64,000 nucleotides of DNA from Merdimonas sp963929015 (GCF_963929015.1 NZ_CAWVHE010000011.1:1-64000); one strand, 5' to 3'; shown: positions 1 through 8,014, counted from the stretch's first letter. The notes: generated from the sequence alone by a model not told the origin. Program-made: numbers and translations.

Positions 1-561
1 CCGATACTGAACCATTTCTACTGTTTCTCGATAAAAACCGTCTGTTGTCCATGTTTTAACTTCCCAATATGGTATATTCTTTTGGCTTAAAGCAGATTCA
101 ATCGCATTTATACCAGCCTTTGAAATCTCTACTTCTCGGGAGGGAGGAAGATAATGGTAAGATGTTCCCTCATCTCTCAATGCAGAAACAGGTATCAAAA
201 ATCTATTTTCCGGGATGTCTTCCAATACGCCGCAGGAGCCGACGGAAATAATCTTTGTTACACCCCCTGCAATTAAATATTCTAAAACTTGGACGGCAGC
301 AGCACTTCCCACAGGAGCCGGACATAGACATATTTTCTCCTGATTATAAAGACATTCATAAATAGGATATCGTCTTGTTGCACTTTCAAATTCATCTATC
401 TGTATTCCATCATGGGTATGTGCATAATTTTCAACCTCGTCTCCTAAAAAAGCAAACACTGCTTTTGCAGGAAAACATTTTTTCCCATTTCCCGGCTGAA
501 AAACAGCTTTTGATGCGGTATCGTACTCTAAAACAGGGTAGTCATGCTTTACTAATGGCAT
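1..561 (-). CDS. Nucleoside phosphorylase (uridine/purine type), C-terminus beyond window edge
   Basis: Translating the minus strand from an ATG at 561 gives 187 open codons to the window edge, so the gene is partial at its 3' end. The protein contains an ISVGSCGVLEDIPEN segment and an LIPVSALRDEGTSYHY segment, which match the phosphate/ribose-binding core of the uridine/purine nucleoside phosphorylase (PNP_UDP) family. These enzymes cleave nucleosides with phosphate to free base and ribose-1-phosphate in the cytosol. No clear Shine-Dalgarno precedes the ATG (the upstream bases read gataataat). This suggests that the native leader was replaced at the junction with the mobile element whose last gene ends at 586. 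Uridine versus purine specificity cannot be decided from this fragment. Confidence 0.8.
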   Translation of the reverse strand, partial: MPLVKHDYPVLEYDTASKAVFQPGNGKKCFPAKAVFAFLGDEVENYAHTHDGIQIDEFESATRRYPIYECLYNQEKICLCPAPVGSAAAVQVLEYLIAGGVTKIISVGSCGVLEDIPENRFLIPVSALRDEGTSYHYLPPSREVEISKAGINAIESALSQKNIPYWEVKTWTTDGFYRETVEMVQYR

Positions 562-585
562 ATTATTATCTCGAATAACAGGCTA

Positions 586-1383
586 TTATTCTATTCCTTT
601 CATCATCTTTTTTGCCAACTGCTTGAACAGGTCGGCAGTTTCTTCATCCATCGGTGCAAGCTGTCCGATCTGTCCGGCAACCATCGCCGTTACATCGTCA
701 ATGGAAAGCGGGTTTTGCTTCTGTTCCGCCAATGCGTCCCGCATGGCTTGGAACATCGCGGCGGTCACAGCTTCTCCCGGCTGTTCCCCGTTGTCAATGT
801 CTTTCTTAATATCCCGCAGGATAGCAAGGAACACATTTTTGATTTTCTCAATCTCCGCCTCATGTTCCCCCATCTTCTGGGCGTTCAAAAGCTGTAAATC
901 CTGCTTTGCTTCCGCCCGGTGTTCCGGGTGTTCTTTCATCAGGTCGGACAGGGAAGCCGTTGCCATCTCGATAAGCTGGTTTCTTGCTGTTATGCCTTTT
1001 GCCGCTGTGTCCTGAAAATAAATCCGTATCAAATCTATCAGCTTAGGAAAATTCCTATGTTCCAACAGGCGGTTGAGGATTTGCACATCAACAGCACCCG
1101 TCACAAGCCCCCTCACGGCTCCCTCGGACAAGCCTAATTCAGAAATATCGTAGCTTTTACGAACGCTCACGGTAGACAAGCCCAGTATGTAGTCTGTCGA
1201 TACCTTAAATTCCTTTGCTACACCTATGAGAATATCACTGCTGACCGTTCTTGTTTCGCCGCTGACAATGCGGCTCAACTGGGAAGCGGAAACGCCTATC
1301 TTCTCCGCAAGTTCCTTTTGTGTGATGTGGTTCCCGTTGCATAAATCGGAAATCCGCTGTCCGGGTGTTCCGGGTAAAGCCAT
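586..1383 (-). CDS. XRE-family transcriptional regulator of the mobilizable element
   Basis: A protein of about 265 residues. An N-terminal Cro/C1-type helix-turn-helix (TQKELAEKIGVSASQLSRIVSG, roughly residues 20-42) is followed by a long helical C-terminal region of unknown function. The ATG at 1383 is preferred to the one at 1404 because a GGAGG lies between them at the right distance. The promoter (-10 TATAAT at 1411-1416 and -35 TTGCAT at 1433-1438, minus strand) is covered by ATTGCA/TGCAAT palindromes, so autoregulation is likely. It is divergent from the VLP/RepA/Mob genes and probably controls the element's accessory genes. The family is clear; the regulon is inferred. Confidence 0.85.
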   Translation of the reverse strand: MALPGTPGQRISDLCNGNHITQKELAEKIGVSASQLSRIVSGETRTVSSDILIGVAKEFKVSTDYILGLSTVSVRKSYDISELGLSEGAVRGLVTGAVDVQILNRLLEHRNFPKLIDLIRIYFQDTAAKGITARNQLIEMATASLSDLMKEHPEHRAEAKQDLQLLNAQKMGEHEAEIEKIKNVFLAILRDIKKDIDNGEQPGEAVTAAMFQAMRDALAEQKQNPLSIDDVTAMVAGQIGQLAPMDEETADLFKQLAKKMMKGIE

Positions 1384-1410
1384 AGATACGCACCTCCTCC
1401 GCATACTTCC

Positions 1411-1498
1411 ATTATACAGAATGATTGCAAAAATGCAATTTCCAAAGTGTAAACTTCATCAAAATGCAATTCTCGCAATATTCCGGGAATTGCATTTT
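1411..1498. promoter_or_regulatory. Promoter and ATTGCA-type operator cluster of the XRE regulator
   Basis: Reading the minus strand, TTGCAT (1433-1438), a 16 bp spacer and TATAAT (1411-1416) form a good sigma-A promoter for the regulator. Overlapping it is the palindrome ATTGCA-AAAA-TGCAAT (1424-1439). About 20 bp further on, AAAATGCAATTC (1461-1472) and GAATTGCATTTT (1487-1498) form a second, wider inverted repeat. The repeated core ATTGCAT/ATGCAAT is what a dimeric XRE protein would bind. Binding is inferred. Confidence 0.6.
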
Positions 1499-1533
1499 TT
1501 TCGTGTAGACTTAGGGTAGTTCATCGATGGACG

Positions 1534-1626
1534 GCACCTTGAAAACAGAATGACCGTCCGAAAAGGAATACCCAGGCTGGGGAAGCACCGCAAGGAGTCG
1601 GACTTCGGGACAAAATGTCCCGAAGT
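1534..1626 (+). other. Leader region: repeated CACCTTGAAAACAGAA box and a perfect hairpin
   Basis: The 339 bp between the regulator and the VLP gene hold no convincing gene. A box reading GCACCTTGAAAACAGAA (1534-1550) recurs nearly identically (GTACCTTGAAAACTGAA, 3812-3828) just ahead of the TnpW-like gene. A perfect hairpin follows, with arms ACTTCGGGACA (1602-1612) and TGTCCCGAAGT (1616-1626) around AAA. It lacks a T-tract, so it is more likely a protein or RNA structural signal than a terminator. Confidence 0.45.
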
Positions 1627-1722
1627 TGCGGGGAGCGTGCCAACGCCGGAACACGCCGCAGGAATGGGGCAGGAAACCTTTTCGGGGGAGAACGGCAACG
1701 GAAAGCAAAATGGAGGGAACGC

Positions 1723-2136
1723 ATGAGAGATAACCCCTATAAAGACTTGCCGCCGCTGGAACGCAGGCCGGACGGTTCCCTTTACCGCATGACCCCGGCG
1801 CAGAGAAAACAGGCGGCCAGCCTGATACGCCGGGAGTGCTGTTGCTGTGAGGACGGCAACTGCATTGTCCTTGACGATGGGGACACCTGCACCTGTCCGC
1901 AGACGATTTCTTTCTCGGTCTGCTGTAAGTGGTTCCGCTGGGCGGTCTTGCCGCTGGACGGGACGCTGGAAGCGGAGATTTTCCGGGATAAGGACTTGAA
2001 ACGCTGTGAGGTCTGCGGCGGTGTGTTCGTCCCCAAATCCAACCGGGCAAAATACTGTCCCGGCTGTGCCGCCAGAGTTCACAGGCGGCAGAAAACAGAA
2101 AGTGAACGGAAAAGGAGGTCTGCTGTGGACAGTTAG
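1723..2136 (+). CDS. Cysteine-rich VLP-domain protein
   Basis: A 137-residue protein starting at the ATG at 1723, behind GGAGGG. Cysteines cluster in ECCCCEDGNCIVLDDGDTCTCPQ and again in a CEVCGG...KYCPGCA zinc-ribbon-like pair, followed by a basic tail (RRQKTESERKRRS). This fits the cysteine-rich VLP family found on Firmicute mobilizable and conjugative elements, usually beside replication and relaxase genes as here. Its biochemical role is unknown; metal and nucleic-acid binding are inferred from the cysteine pairs. An upstream in-frame ATG at 1615 is disfavoured because it has no ribosome site. Confidence 0.75.
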   Translation: MRDNPYKDLPPLERRPDGSLYRMTPAQRKQAASLIRRECCCCEDGNCIVLDDGDTCTCPQTISFSVCCKWFRWAVLPLDGTLEAEIFRDKDLKRCEVCGGVFVPKSNRAKYCPGCAARVHRRQKTESERKRRSAVDS

Positions 2137-2247
2137 GAGCGAAAAAAGCCTTGATTTATCAGGCTTCGCAAGCCCCAAACCGGGGCAGGTGGTATAAAGT
2201 ATCGCCCGCCCCGGAAAACGGGCTTCTAACCGTCCACAAAACGCACT

Positions 2248-2643
2248 ATGACAAATACCATCTATATCCATCAGCCGGAAAGGGCGTTCAGCTTCACCCG
2301 GCTCCCGAATTTCCTCTTTGAAGCCCCCACGTTCAAGCTCCTGTCCAACGAGGCAAAGGTTCTGTATGCCTTTATTCTGCGCCGGACAGAGTTATCCCGC
2401 AAAAATGGGTGGGCGGATGACTGCGGACGGATTTTCCTGTATTTCCCTATCTGTGAAGTGGTCACATTGCTCCATTGTGGGCGGCAAAAAGCGGTGAACA
2501 CCCTGCGGGAACTGCAATACGCCGGACTGGTGGAAATCCAGAAGCAGGGCTGTGGAAAACCCAACCGCATTTTCCCAAAATCCTATGAAGCGGTTCCAAA
2601 CACCGACTTCAAGAAATCCCGTTCTGGTACGCCGGAGGACTGA
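2248..2643 (+). CDS. RepA_N-type replication initiator, N-terminal domain protein
   Basis: A 131-residue protein. The segment FLFEAPTFKLLSNEAKVLYAFILRRTELS followed by a winged-helix stretch (GRQKAVNTLRELQYAGLVEI) is the signature of the RepA_N replication initiator N-terminal domain. Full plasmid RepA proteins are two to three times longer, so this is a domain-only version of the kind carried by integrative/mobilizable elements. It lies directly upstream of short direct repeats (2654-2692) and the relaxase gene. Whether it starts replication of the excised circle is inferred. Confidence 0.75.
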   Translation: MTNTIYIHQPERAFSFTRLPNFLFEAPTFKLLSNEAKVLYAFILRRTELSRKNGWADDCGRIFLYFPICEVVTLLHCGRQKAVNTLRELQYAGLVEIQKQGCGKPNRIFPKSYEAVPNTDFKKSRSGTPED

Positions 2644-2653
2644 AAACCGTACC

Positions 2654-2692
2654 CTTGAAGTACGGAAATCAATCTTGAGAAGTACGAAAACC
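2654..2692 (+). repeat. Short iteron-like direct repeats after the RepA gene
   Basis: CTTGAAGTACGGAAATC (2654-2670) and CTTGAGAAGTACGAAAACC (2674-2692) are imperfect direct repeats about 20 bp apart, in the gap between the RepA-like and relaxase genes. The position suits either RepA-binding iterons or part of an oriT. Two copies are too few for certainty. Confidence 0.35.
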
Positions 2693-2826
2693 AGACGGTA
2701 TATAGAAATACAAAGATTAAAATGATTTATTTATATCCATTCCATTCCTATCGTATCAGAGATAATTCTGGCGGGATTTTCCCTGTGGAAAACCCTGGAT
2801 AGGAAAGGAATGGGGAAAGGAGCAGA

Positions 2827-3771
2827 ATGGCACAACACGCAATTTTGCGGTTTGAGAAGCACAAGGGCAACCCGGCAAGGCCGCTGGAAGCCCATCACGA
2901 AAGACAGAAAGAACAATATGCCAGCAATCCCGACATTGACACAAGCCGGAGTAAATACAACTTCCATATCGTCAAGCCGGAGGGACGCTATTACCACTTC
3001 ATTCAGAGCCGTATCGAGCAGGCCGGATGCCGGACGAGGAAAGACAGCACACGGTTTGTCGATACACTGGTAACTGCCAGCCCGGAGTTTTTCAAGGGGA
3101 AATCCCCAAAGGAGATACAGGCGTTTTTCCAGAGGGCGGCGGCTTTCCTCATTGGCCGGGTAGGACGGGAAAATATCGTGTCGGCGGTGGTACACATGGA
3201 CGAGAAAACGCCCCACCTGCATTTGACCTTTGTTCCGCTGACAAAGGACAACCGCCTGTGTGCAAAGGAGATTATCGGCAACCGGGCAAACCTGACGAAG
3301 TGGCAGGACGATTTTCACGCCTATATGGTGGAGAAATATCCTGACTTGGAGCGTGGGGAAAGCGCCAGCAAGACAGGCCGGAAGCATATCCCCACCCGGC
3401 TTTTCAAACAGGCGGTTTCCCTCTCCAAACAGGCCAGAGCCATTGAAGCCGCCCTTGACGGCATTAACCCGCTGAACGCCGGAAAGAAAAAAGAGGAAGC
3501 CCTTTCCATGCTGAAAAAGTGGTTCCCGCAGATGGAAAACTTCTCCGGGCAGTTGAAAAAGTACAAGGTCACAATCAATGACCTGTTGGCGGAGAATGAG
3601 AAGTTGGAAGCAAGAGCAAAGGCCAGTGAAAAAGGCAAGATGAAAGATACGATGGAACGGGCAAAGCTGAAAAGCGAACTGGACAATTTACAGAGGCTGG
3701 TTGACCGTATCCCGCCGGATATACTGGCGGAACTGAAACGGCAGCAGCGGCACACGGCAAAGGAAAGGTGA
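2827..3771 (+). CDS. MobV-family relaxase (plasmid recombination/mobilization protein)
   Basis: A 314-residue protein with the MobV/Pre hallmark HMDEKTPHLHLTFVPL (about residues 121-136), whose histidines bind the metal that nicks oriT. The N-terminus MAQHAILRFEKHKGN is typical of the family, and the C-terminal half is a lysine-rich coiled coil (about 215-305). It would nick and lead the element's DNA during mobilization by a helper conjugation system, because no mating-pair genes are intact here. It is flanked by RepA_N and TnpW/recombinase, the usual order in gut Firmicute mobilizable transposons. It looks complete. Confidence 0.88.
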   Translation: MAQHAILRFEKHKGNPARPLEAHHERQKEQYASNPDIDTSRSKYNFHIVKPEGRYYHFIQSRIEQAGCRTRKDSTRFVDTLVTASPEFFKGKSPKEIQAFFQRAAAFLIGRVGRENIVSAVVHMDEKTPHLHLTFVPLTKDNRLCAKEIIGNRANLTKWQDDFHAYMVEKYPDLERGESASKTGRKHIPTRLFKQAVSLSKQARAIEAALDGINPLNAGKKKEEALSMLKKWFPQMENFSGQLKKYKVTINDLLAENEKLEARAKASEKGKMKDTMERAKLKSELDNLQRLVDRIPPDILAELKRQQRHTAKER

Positions 3772-3843
3772 TAGATATAAGCAGAAATTTTCGCCGCCCC
3801 TGTGCGGCATTGTACCTTGAAAACTGAATATGGAGGACACTGG

Positions 3844-4038
3844 ATGGCAAAAAGCGAAAGCGATATTTTTACACCCCGGACAGGGCAGGTCATACGAACA
3901 GAGAACGGGACGCAGTATTTTGTATGTGGGAACAACCGTATAAAAATCTCCGAACACTTCGCCGCAGTCGGGAAGCCCCTCGGTGATCTGATTGTAGATG
4001 TGGTGCGGCATACCGCAGAAAAAGCCGCTTCAACCTGA
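3844..4038 (+). CDS. tnpW: TnpW-like small transposon protein
   Basis: A 64-residue protein starting at 3844. The core NGTQYFVCGNNRIKISEHF plus LGDLIVDVVRHTAEKA resembles the TnpW family, small proteins encoded next to TnpX-type large serine recombinases. It follows the recurrent CTTGAAAACTGAA box (3812-3828) and ends 100 bp before the recombinase. Function is unknown. The family call is from memory of the pattern and the context. Confidence 0.6.
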   Translation: MAKSESDIFTPRTGQVIRTENGTQYFVCGNNRIKISEHFAAVGKPLGDLIVDVVRHTAEKAAST

Positions 4039-4138
4039 TAGCCCATCATTGATAACACGCCCACGCTTATGATATAATTGCCATAGAGCAAAAGTATTGT
4101 AAGCGTGGGTTGTTTCTTTAGAAGGAGGATTTTTAACG

Positions 4139-5761
4139 GTGAAACAACCTTACAATACTACGATTTACAACACGGCGCTTTATATGAGATTGAGCCGGGA
4201 CGATGAAAACTATGGTGACAGCGTAAGCATTGAAACACAGCGGACAATCCTGCAACAGTACGCAAAGGAACAGGGGCTTCATGTAGTCGGTGAGTATGTG
4301 GACGATGGCTGGTCGGGGACGAACTTTGAACGCCCGGATTTTCAGCGCATGATGGACGATATGGAAGCCGGAAAAGTAAACTGCATTGTCACGAAAGACC
4401 TTTCCCGTTTCGGGCGGGAACATGTGATGATGGACTACTATCTGGAATTTCTGTTCCCGGAAAAACGGGTGCGCTACATCGCCGTTGCGGAGAATGAGGA
4501 CACAGAAAAAGGGCTTTCCGATTTTGTCCCGTTCAAAAACCTGTTCAATGAGTGGTTTGCGAAAGATACGAGCCGCAAGGTAAAGGCCGCTTTCAAAGCG
4601 AAGTTTGCCACAGGACAGCGTATCGGCGCCTATGCTCCCATCGGGTACAGGAAACACCCGGAAATCAAAAACAAGCTGATAATCGACGAGGAAACCCGCT
4701 GGATAGTGGAGAAGATTTTTGACCTTGCCATTCATGGCAGAGGGGCGGCCAGTATCACAAGAATACTGATTGCGGAAAAGGTTCCCACGCCGGGATTTAT
4801 CAACTTCCAGCGTGACGGGACTTTCGCAAACATCTATGCGGGTGCACCGGAGGAAAAAAGCTACGCATGGACGATAGCGCAGGTCAAGAGCATTATGAAA
4901 GATGAAACCTATATCGGCCATACCATCCACTACCGGGAAACAAATATTTCCTTTAAGAACAAGCGGAGGGTACGCAAGCCCCAAAGTGAATGGGTGCGGG
5001 TGGAGAACACGCAGGAGCCGATTATCAGCGAGCAGGTTTTCCGGCAGGTACAGGAGCAGATAGCAAACCGCCGCAGGAAGTGCAAGGATGGTACAACGCA
5101 GATTTTTTCCGGATTGGTAAAATGTGCGGATTGCGGCTGGTCGCTGTCCTATGGGGAGAACAGGCAGAACAGCAAGCCTTACGGCCATTATCATTGTAGC
5201 AAGTACGGGCAGGGCACACGCCAATGCTCCATGCACTATATCCGTTATGATGTGCTTTATGCCTATGTCCTCTCCCGTCTGCAATACTGGTCGGGACTGG
5301 TACAACATGATGAAGAACGGCTCTTGAAGCGGCTGTTAAATGCCACTGATAAGGGACAGGCCGCCGCAAGAAAGAAGCAGGCCGCAGAACTGAAAAAGGC
5401 AGAGAAGCGAAAAGCCGAAGTCGATACTTTGTTTGCCCGGATGTATGAGGACTGGGCGGCGGGGCGTATCACGGAATACAACTTCTCTATGCTGTCCGGG
5501 AAGTACCAAAGCGAACAGGCTGAACTGGACGAAAAGATTGAGCGGCTTCAATCCGCTATCACCACTGAAAGCCAGAACGCCGCAGACGCAGAAAAATGGA
5601 TTGCCTTGATGAAAGAGTGCGTCAATCCAACGGAACTGACCGCCGAACTTTTGAATACGCTGATTGAAAAAATCGTTGTCCATGAAGCGGTCAAAGGTGA
5701 GGACGGAAGCAGGGAACAGGAGGTAGAAATCTTCTACCGCTTTATCGGCAAGATTGATTGA
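4139..5761 (+). CDS. Large serine recombinase (TnpX-type transposase)
   Basis: A 540-residue site-specific recombinase starting at GTG 4139, 10 bp after AAGGAGG. Domains: N-terminal resolvase catalytic domain (YMRLSRDDENYGDSVSIETQR, nucleophile serine in LSRDD, and the GWSGTNFERPDFQRM block); the recombinase domain (about 165-280); a zinc-ribbon block with CADCGWSLSY (about 325-360) and CSKYGQGTRQCSMHYI; and a coiled coil (about 400-490). Enzymes of this class excise and insert elements at sites with a central GA dinucleotide without host factors. It is the last gene before the element's right junction. Intact by length and motifs. Confidence 0.92.
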   Translation: MKQPYNTTIYNTALYMRLSRDDENYGDSVSIETQRTILQQYAKEQGLHVVGEYVDDGWSGTNFERPDFQRMMDDMEAGKVNCIVTKDLSRFGREHVMMDYYLEFLFPEKRVRYIAVAENEDTEKGLSDFVPFKNLFNEWFAKDTSRKVKAAFKAKFATGQRIGAYAPIGYRKHPEIKNKLIIDEETRWIVEKIFDLAIHGRGAASITRILIAEKVPTPGFINFQRDGTFANIYAGAPEEKSYAWTIAQVKSIMKDETYIGHTIHYRETNISFKNKRRVRKPQSEWVRVENTQEPIISEQVFRQVQEQIANRRRKCKDGTTQIFSGLVKCADCGWSLSYGENRQNSKPYGHYHCSKYGQGTRQCSMHYIRYDVLYAYVLSRLQYWSGLVQHDEERLLKRLLNATDKGQAAARKKQAAELKKAEKRKAEVDTLFARMYEDWAAGRITEYNFSMLSGKYQSEQAELDEKIERLQSAITTESQNAADAEKWIALMKECVNPTELTAELLNTLIEKIVVHEAVKGEDGSREQEVEIFYRFIGKID

Positions 5762-5786
5762 ATGACACCAATATCTTTAACTATGT

Positions 5787-6131
5787 GATACCGGAGAAAC
5801 AATTCCGAATACAGAAACCTTAAAACTGCTCTCCAAGTTTTTCGATGTTTCAATCAATACGCTTTTAGGCTCCCCAAGACAGCTTATTTGCCAATGCTGC
5901 GGTATGCCTCTTGATGATTCTTCTATCAGTAAAGAACCTGATGGGACATTCAATGAAGAATACTGCAAGTGGTGTTACGCTGAAGGAAAATTCACATACA
6001 ATAAAATGGATGATTTGATTAACTTTTGTGCCGAGCATATGGCAAATGAAAACTGGACTTCGGAACAGGTACGAGAATATATGTCGTCTATGTTGCCAAA
6101 ATTGAATTATTGGAAGTGTTCAGATCAATAA
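5787..6131 (+). pseudogene. XRE/zinc-ribbon protein lacking its N-terminal half (insertion target)
   Basis: The frame is open from 5781 and reads GETIPNTETLKLLSKFFDVS, the end of an XRE helix-turn-helix domain, then NTLLG, then a zinc ribbon with CQCCGMPL and CKWCYAEGKFTY. This matches helix-turn-helix proteins with a C-terminal Zn_ribbon_2. The codons that should precede it (the DNA-recognition helix and ...KW) are absent; a stop lies at 5778 and the serine recombinase ends 16 bp before that. The homology breaks at TGT-GAT, giving a GA at 5787-5788 exactly where a TnpX-type crossover would fall. The tail could be translated from ATG 5904. Confidence 0.75.
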
Positions 6132-6156
6132 ACCGACAGAGCTGATTTTATATTGT

Positions 6157-6200
6157 AGTCGTCTGAAAAGGATTTACCCTTTTTCAGACGACTTTTTATT
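6157..6200 (+). terminator. Rho-independent terminator
   Basis: AGTCGTCTGAAAAGG (6157-6171) pairs with CCTTTTTCAGACGACT (6178-6193) and is followed by TTTTTATTTT. It closes the truncated zinc-ribbon gene. Confidence 0.85.
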
Positions 6201-6276
6201 TTAAGTAGATTCGCAAACTACGAAAAAAACCTCTTTCCAAATATAATGTAATCACAGAGGAAGGAGGGGATTCGAT

Positions 6277-7677
6277 ATGAGTAATCTTTTATCAGAGGTA
6301 CACCCTGAGCTTGTTTCGGAATGGTCGAATAAAAATCTGCCGCTTACACCGGATAAGATTACATACGGCTCAAACAAAGTAGTTTGGTGGAAGGGCGCTT
6401 GCGGTCACGAATGGCAGACCAGCGTTAAGGCTCGTTCAAAAGGCGAGAATTGTCCTATCTGTTCAGGATCAAGAGTTATAGAGGGTATCAATGATTTGGC
6501 AACGCTGAAACCGGAACTGGCTGATGAATGGTCGAGTAAGAACGATCCGCTAAAACCGACAATGGTAACAATAGGATCTCATAAGAAAGTGATTTGGCAA
6601 GATAAATATGGTCACGAATGGACGGCAACAGTTAAGAGCAGAGCAATAAGCGGCACAGGCTGCCCATATTGCTCTCATAATAAAATCTTAGTGGGATTTA
6701 ATGATCTTGCCTCACAGCGCCCTGAAATCGCTTCTGAGTGGTCTGAAAGGAATTATCCGCTAAAGCCTGATATGGTTACTGCTTTTGCGAATAGAAAGGT
6801 ATGGTGGAAGTGCAGTAAAGGACACGAATGGAATACACTCATTTCAACTCGTTCAGGCGGAAGCCAATGTCCTTATTGTAGCGGTCAAACTCTGCTGAAA
6901 GGATTTAATGACTTTGCTACAACCCACCCTCAGCTTGCACAGGAATGGTCAGACCGGAATTTGCCGCTTACTCCTGATATGGTAAACGAGAAATCTCGTA
7001 GGAATGTTTGGTGGAAGTGCAGAGAGTGCGGATATGAGTGGCAGTCCGTTGTATATGCACGGATAAAAGGCACAGTATGTCCCGTCTGTGCGGATCGCAC
7101 AGTTATGACAGGGTATAATGATTTAGCAACGACGGACGCACATCTTCTTTCGGAATGGGATTATGAAAAAAACAAAGGCATTTCCCCAAATAAAATATCC
7201 AGAAATTCAATGCGGAGTGTATGGTGGAAATGTTCACTCGGACATTCTTGGAAAGCAAAAGTTTCAGAAAGAACGATTGAAGAAAAAGGTTGTAAGGTGT
7301 GCGAAAAAGATTATCTGACGGTTTTTCCGAAGCTGGCAGTTATGTATTATGCAGCGATGAAGCATATAAAGGTACAGACAGATACAGATAAGATTATCGG
7401 CATACCGCTTGAAATGTATTTACCTGAAGAAAAAGCAGCGATTGAGACTGTCAGCCAGACGGAGAAAATAGAAATACTGAAATCGCACTTGTGTCGGAAG
7501 CGGGAGATCAAACTGATAAAAATCCCGTATATCTTAAATGGTAACGAAGCGGACTTTGCAGTAAAAGTAAAAAAGGCATTTCGTAGTTTACACATTTTCA
7601 TAGCCTCGAATGAAGATGAGGATATAGTGTTTATCCGGCAGAGATTTTTTGAATGGAGAAATAAAGGAGGCATTTGA
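6277..7677 (+). CDS. Five-repeat zinc-ribbon protein with a Vsr-like C-terminal domain
   Basis: A 466-residue protein behind GGAAGGAGGGG. Five tandem units of about 70 residues share the pattern hPEL..EWS..N.PL.PD....S...VWWK...GHEW and a CPxC pair, matching the zinc-ribbon family PF14311 (DUF4379). The last 120 residues (FPKLAVMYYAAMKHIKVQ..., LEMYLPEEKAAIE, then CRKREIKLIKIPYIL) follow the layout of the Vsr/DUF559-like endonuclease often fused to these repeats. The usual acidic positions (...IDIYIP and IEYDG) read LEMYLP and IETVS, so cleavage activity is doubtful. It lies next to conjugative-element fragments. Defence or element-maintenance roles are possible but not shown. Confidence 0.75.
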   Translation: MSNLLSEVHPELVSEWSNKNLPLTPDKITYGSNKVVWWKGACGHEWQTSVKARSKGENCPICSGSRVIEGINDLATLKPELADEWSSKNDPLKPTMVTIGSHKKVIWQDKYGHEWTATVKSRAISGTGCPYCSHNKILVGFNDLASQRPEIASEWSERNYPLKPDMVTAFANRKVWWKCSKGHEWNTLISTRSGGSQCPYCSGQTLLKGFNDFATTHPQLAQEWSDRNLPLTPDMVNEKSRRNVWWKCRECGYEWQSVVYARIKGTVCPVCADRTVMTGYNDLATTDAHLLSEWDYEKNKGISPNKISRNSMRSVWWKCSLGHSWKAKVSERTIEEKGCKVCEKDYLTVFPKLAVMYYAAMKHIKVQTDTDKIIGIPLEMYLPEEKAAIETVSQTEKIEILKSHLCRKREIKLIKIPYILNGNEADFAVKVKKAFRSLHIFIASNEDEDIVFIRQRFFEWRNKGGI

Positions 7678-7863
7678 ATGAAGAAGCAGCAATTTCATCT
7701 CTATCTTAATGATGATGAGTACCGAAAAGTTTTACAAGCCTTGATCGCCCTTAAAAATAACCTTATAGAACAAGGCAGATATACGGACGCAGTAGACGAT
7801 GTCCTTATTAAATTTACAAGTGGTGTATACCTCAGAAGAATATACACGGGGCTGTATGTTTAA
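7678..7863 (+). pseudogene. Small conjugative-element protein, 3' end replaced
   Basis: It starts on the base after the previous stop, with GGAGG in place. The first 45 residues (QFHLYLNDDEYRKVLQALIALKNNLIEQGRYTDAVDDVLIK) resemble a small protein common in Tn916/Tn1549-type elements that normally ends in a basic tail. After FTS the frame runs into DNA of the SLOG/DUF1273 gene read out of frame, ending at 7863. The join is at about 7814-7820. Still translatable, but the C-terminus is not native. Confidence 0.55.
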
Positions 7864-8014
7864 GCGAAATCGCCATTTGGTAGATAATAGCAGTATCTGC
7901 ATAGCGTATTTAACAGAAAGTAAAGGTGGAACGGCTTACACCGTAAATTATGCCAAACAGAAAAAAATACAAGTAATAAATTTAGCTGAGCGTGAGCCGT
8001 ATAATCTGTTGTAA
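7820..8014 (+). pseudogene. C-terminal fragment of a DUF1273/YpsA-like SLOG protein
   Basis: The frame reads VVYTSEEYTRGCMFKRNRHL, then VDNSSICIAYL and GGTAYTVNYAKQKKIQVINL. This is the last third of DUF1273 (YpsA-like SLOG) proteins, including the GGT-YTV nucleotide-sugar/ligand loop. The N-terminal Rossmann half is missing because a deletion fused this piece to the preceding small gene in another frame. Not expected to be functional. Confidence 0.7.

Noticed and set aside
1459..2271. 270-codon minus-strand frame over the VLP gene
   Set aside because: Proline/phenylalanine-rich shadow; the plus-strand VLP protein has conserved cysteines and a ribosome site.
4133..5308. 391-codon minus-strand frame opposite the serine recombinase
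   Set aside because: Antisense shadow of a recombinase with intact motifs; no family sequence, no ribosome site.
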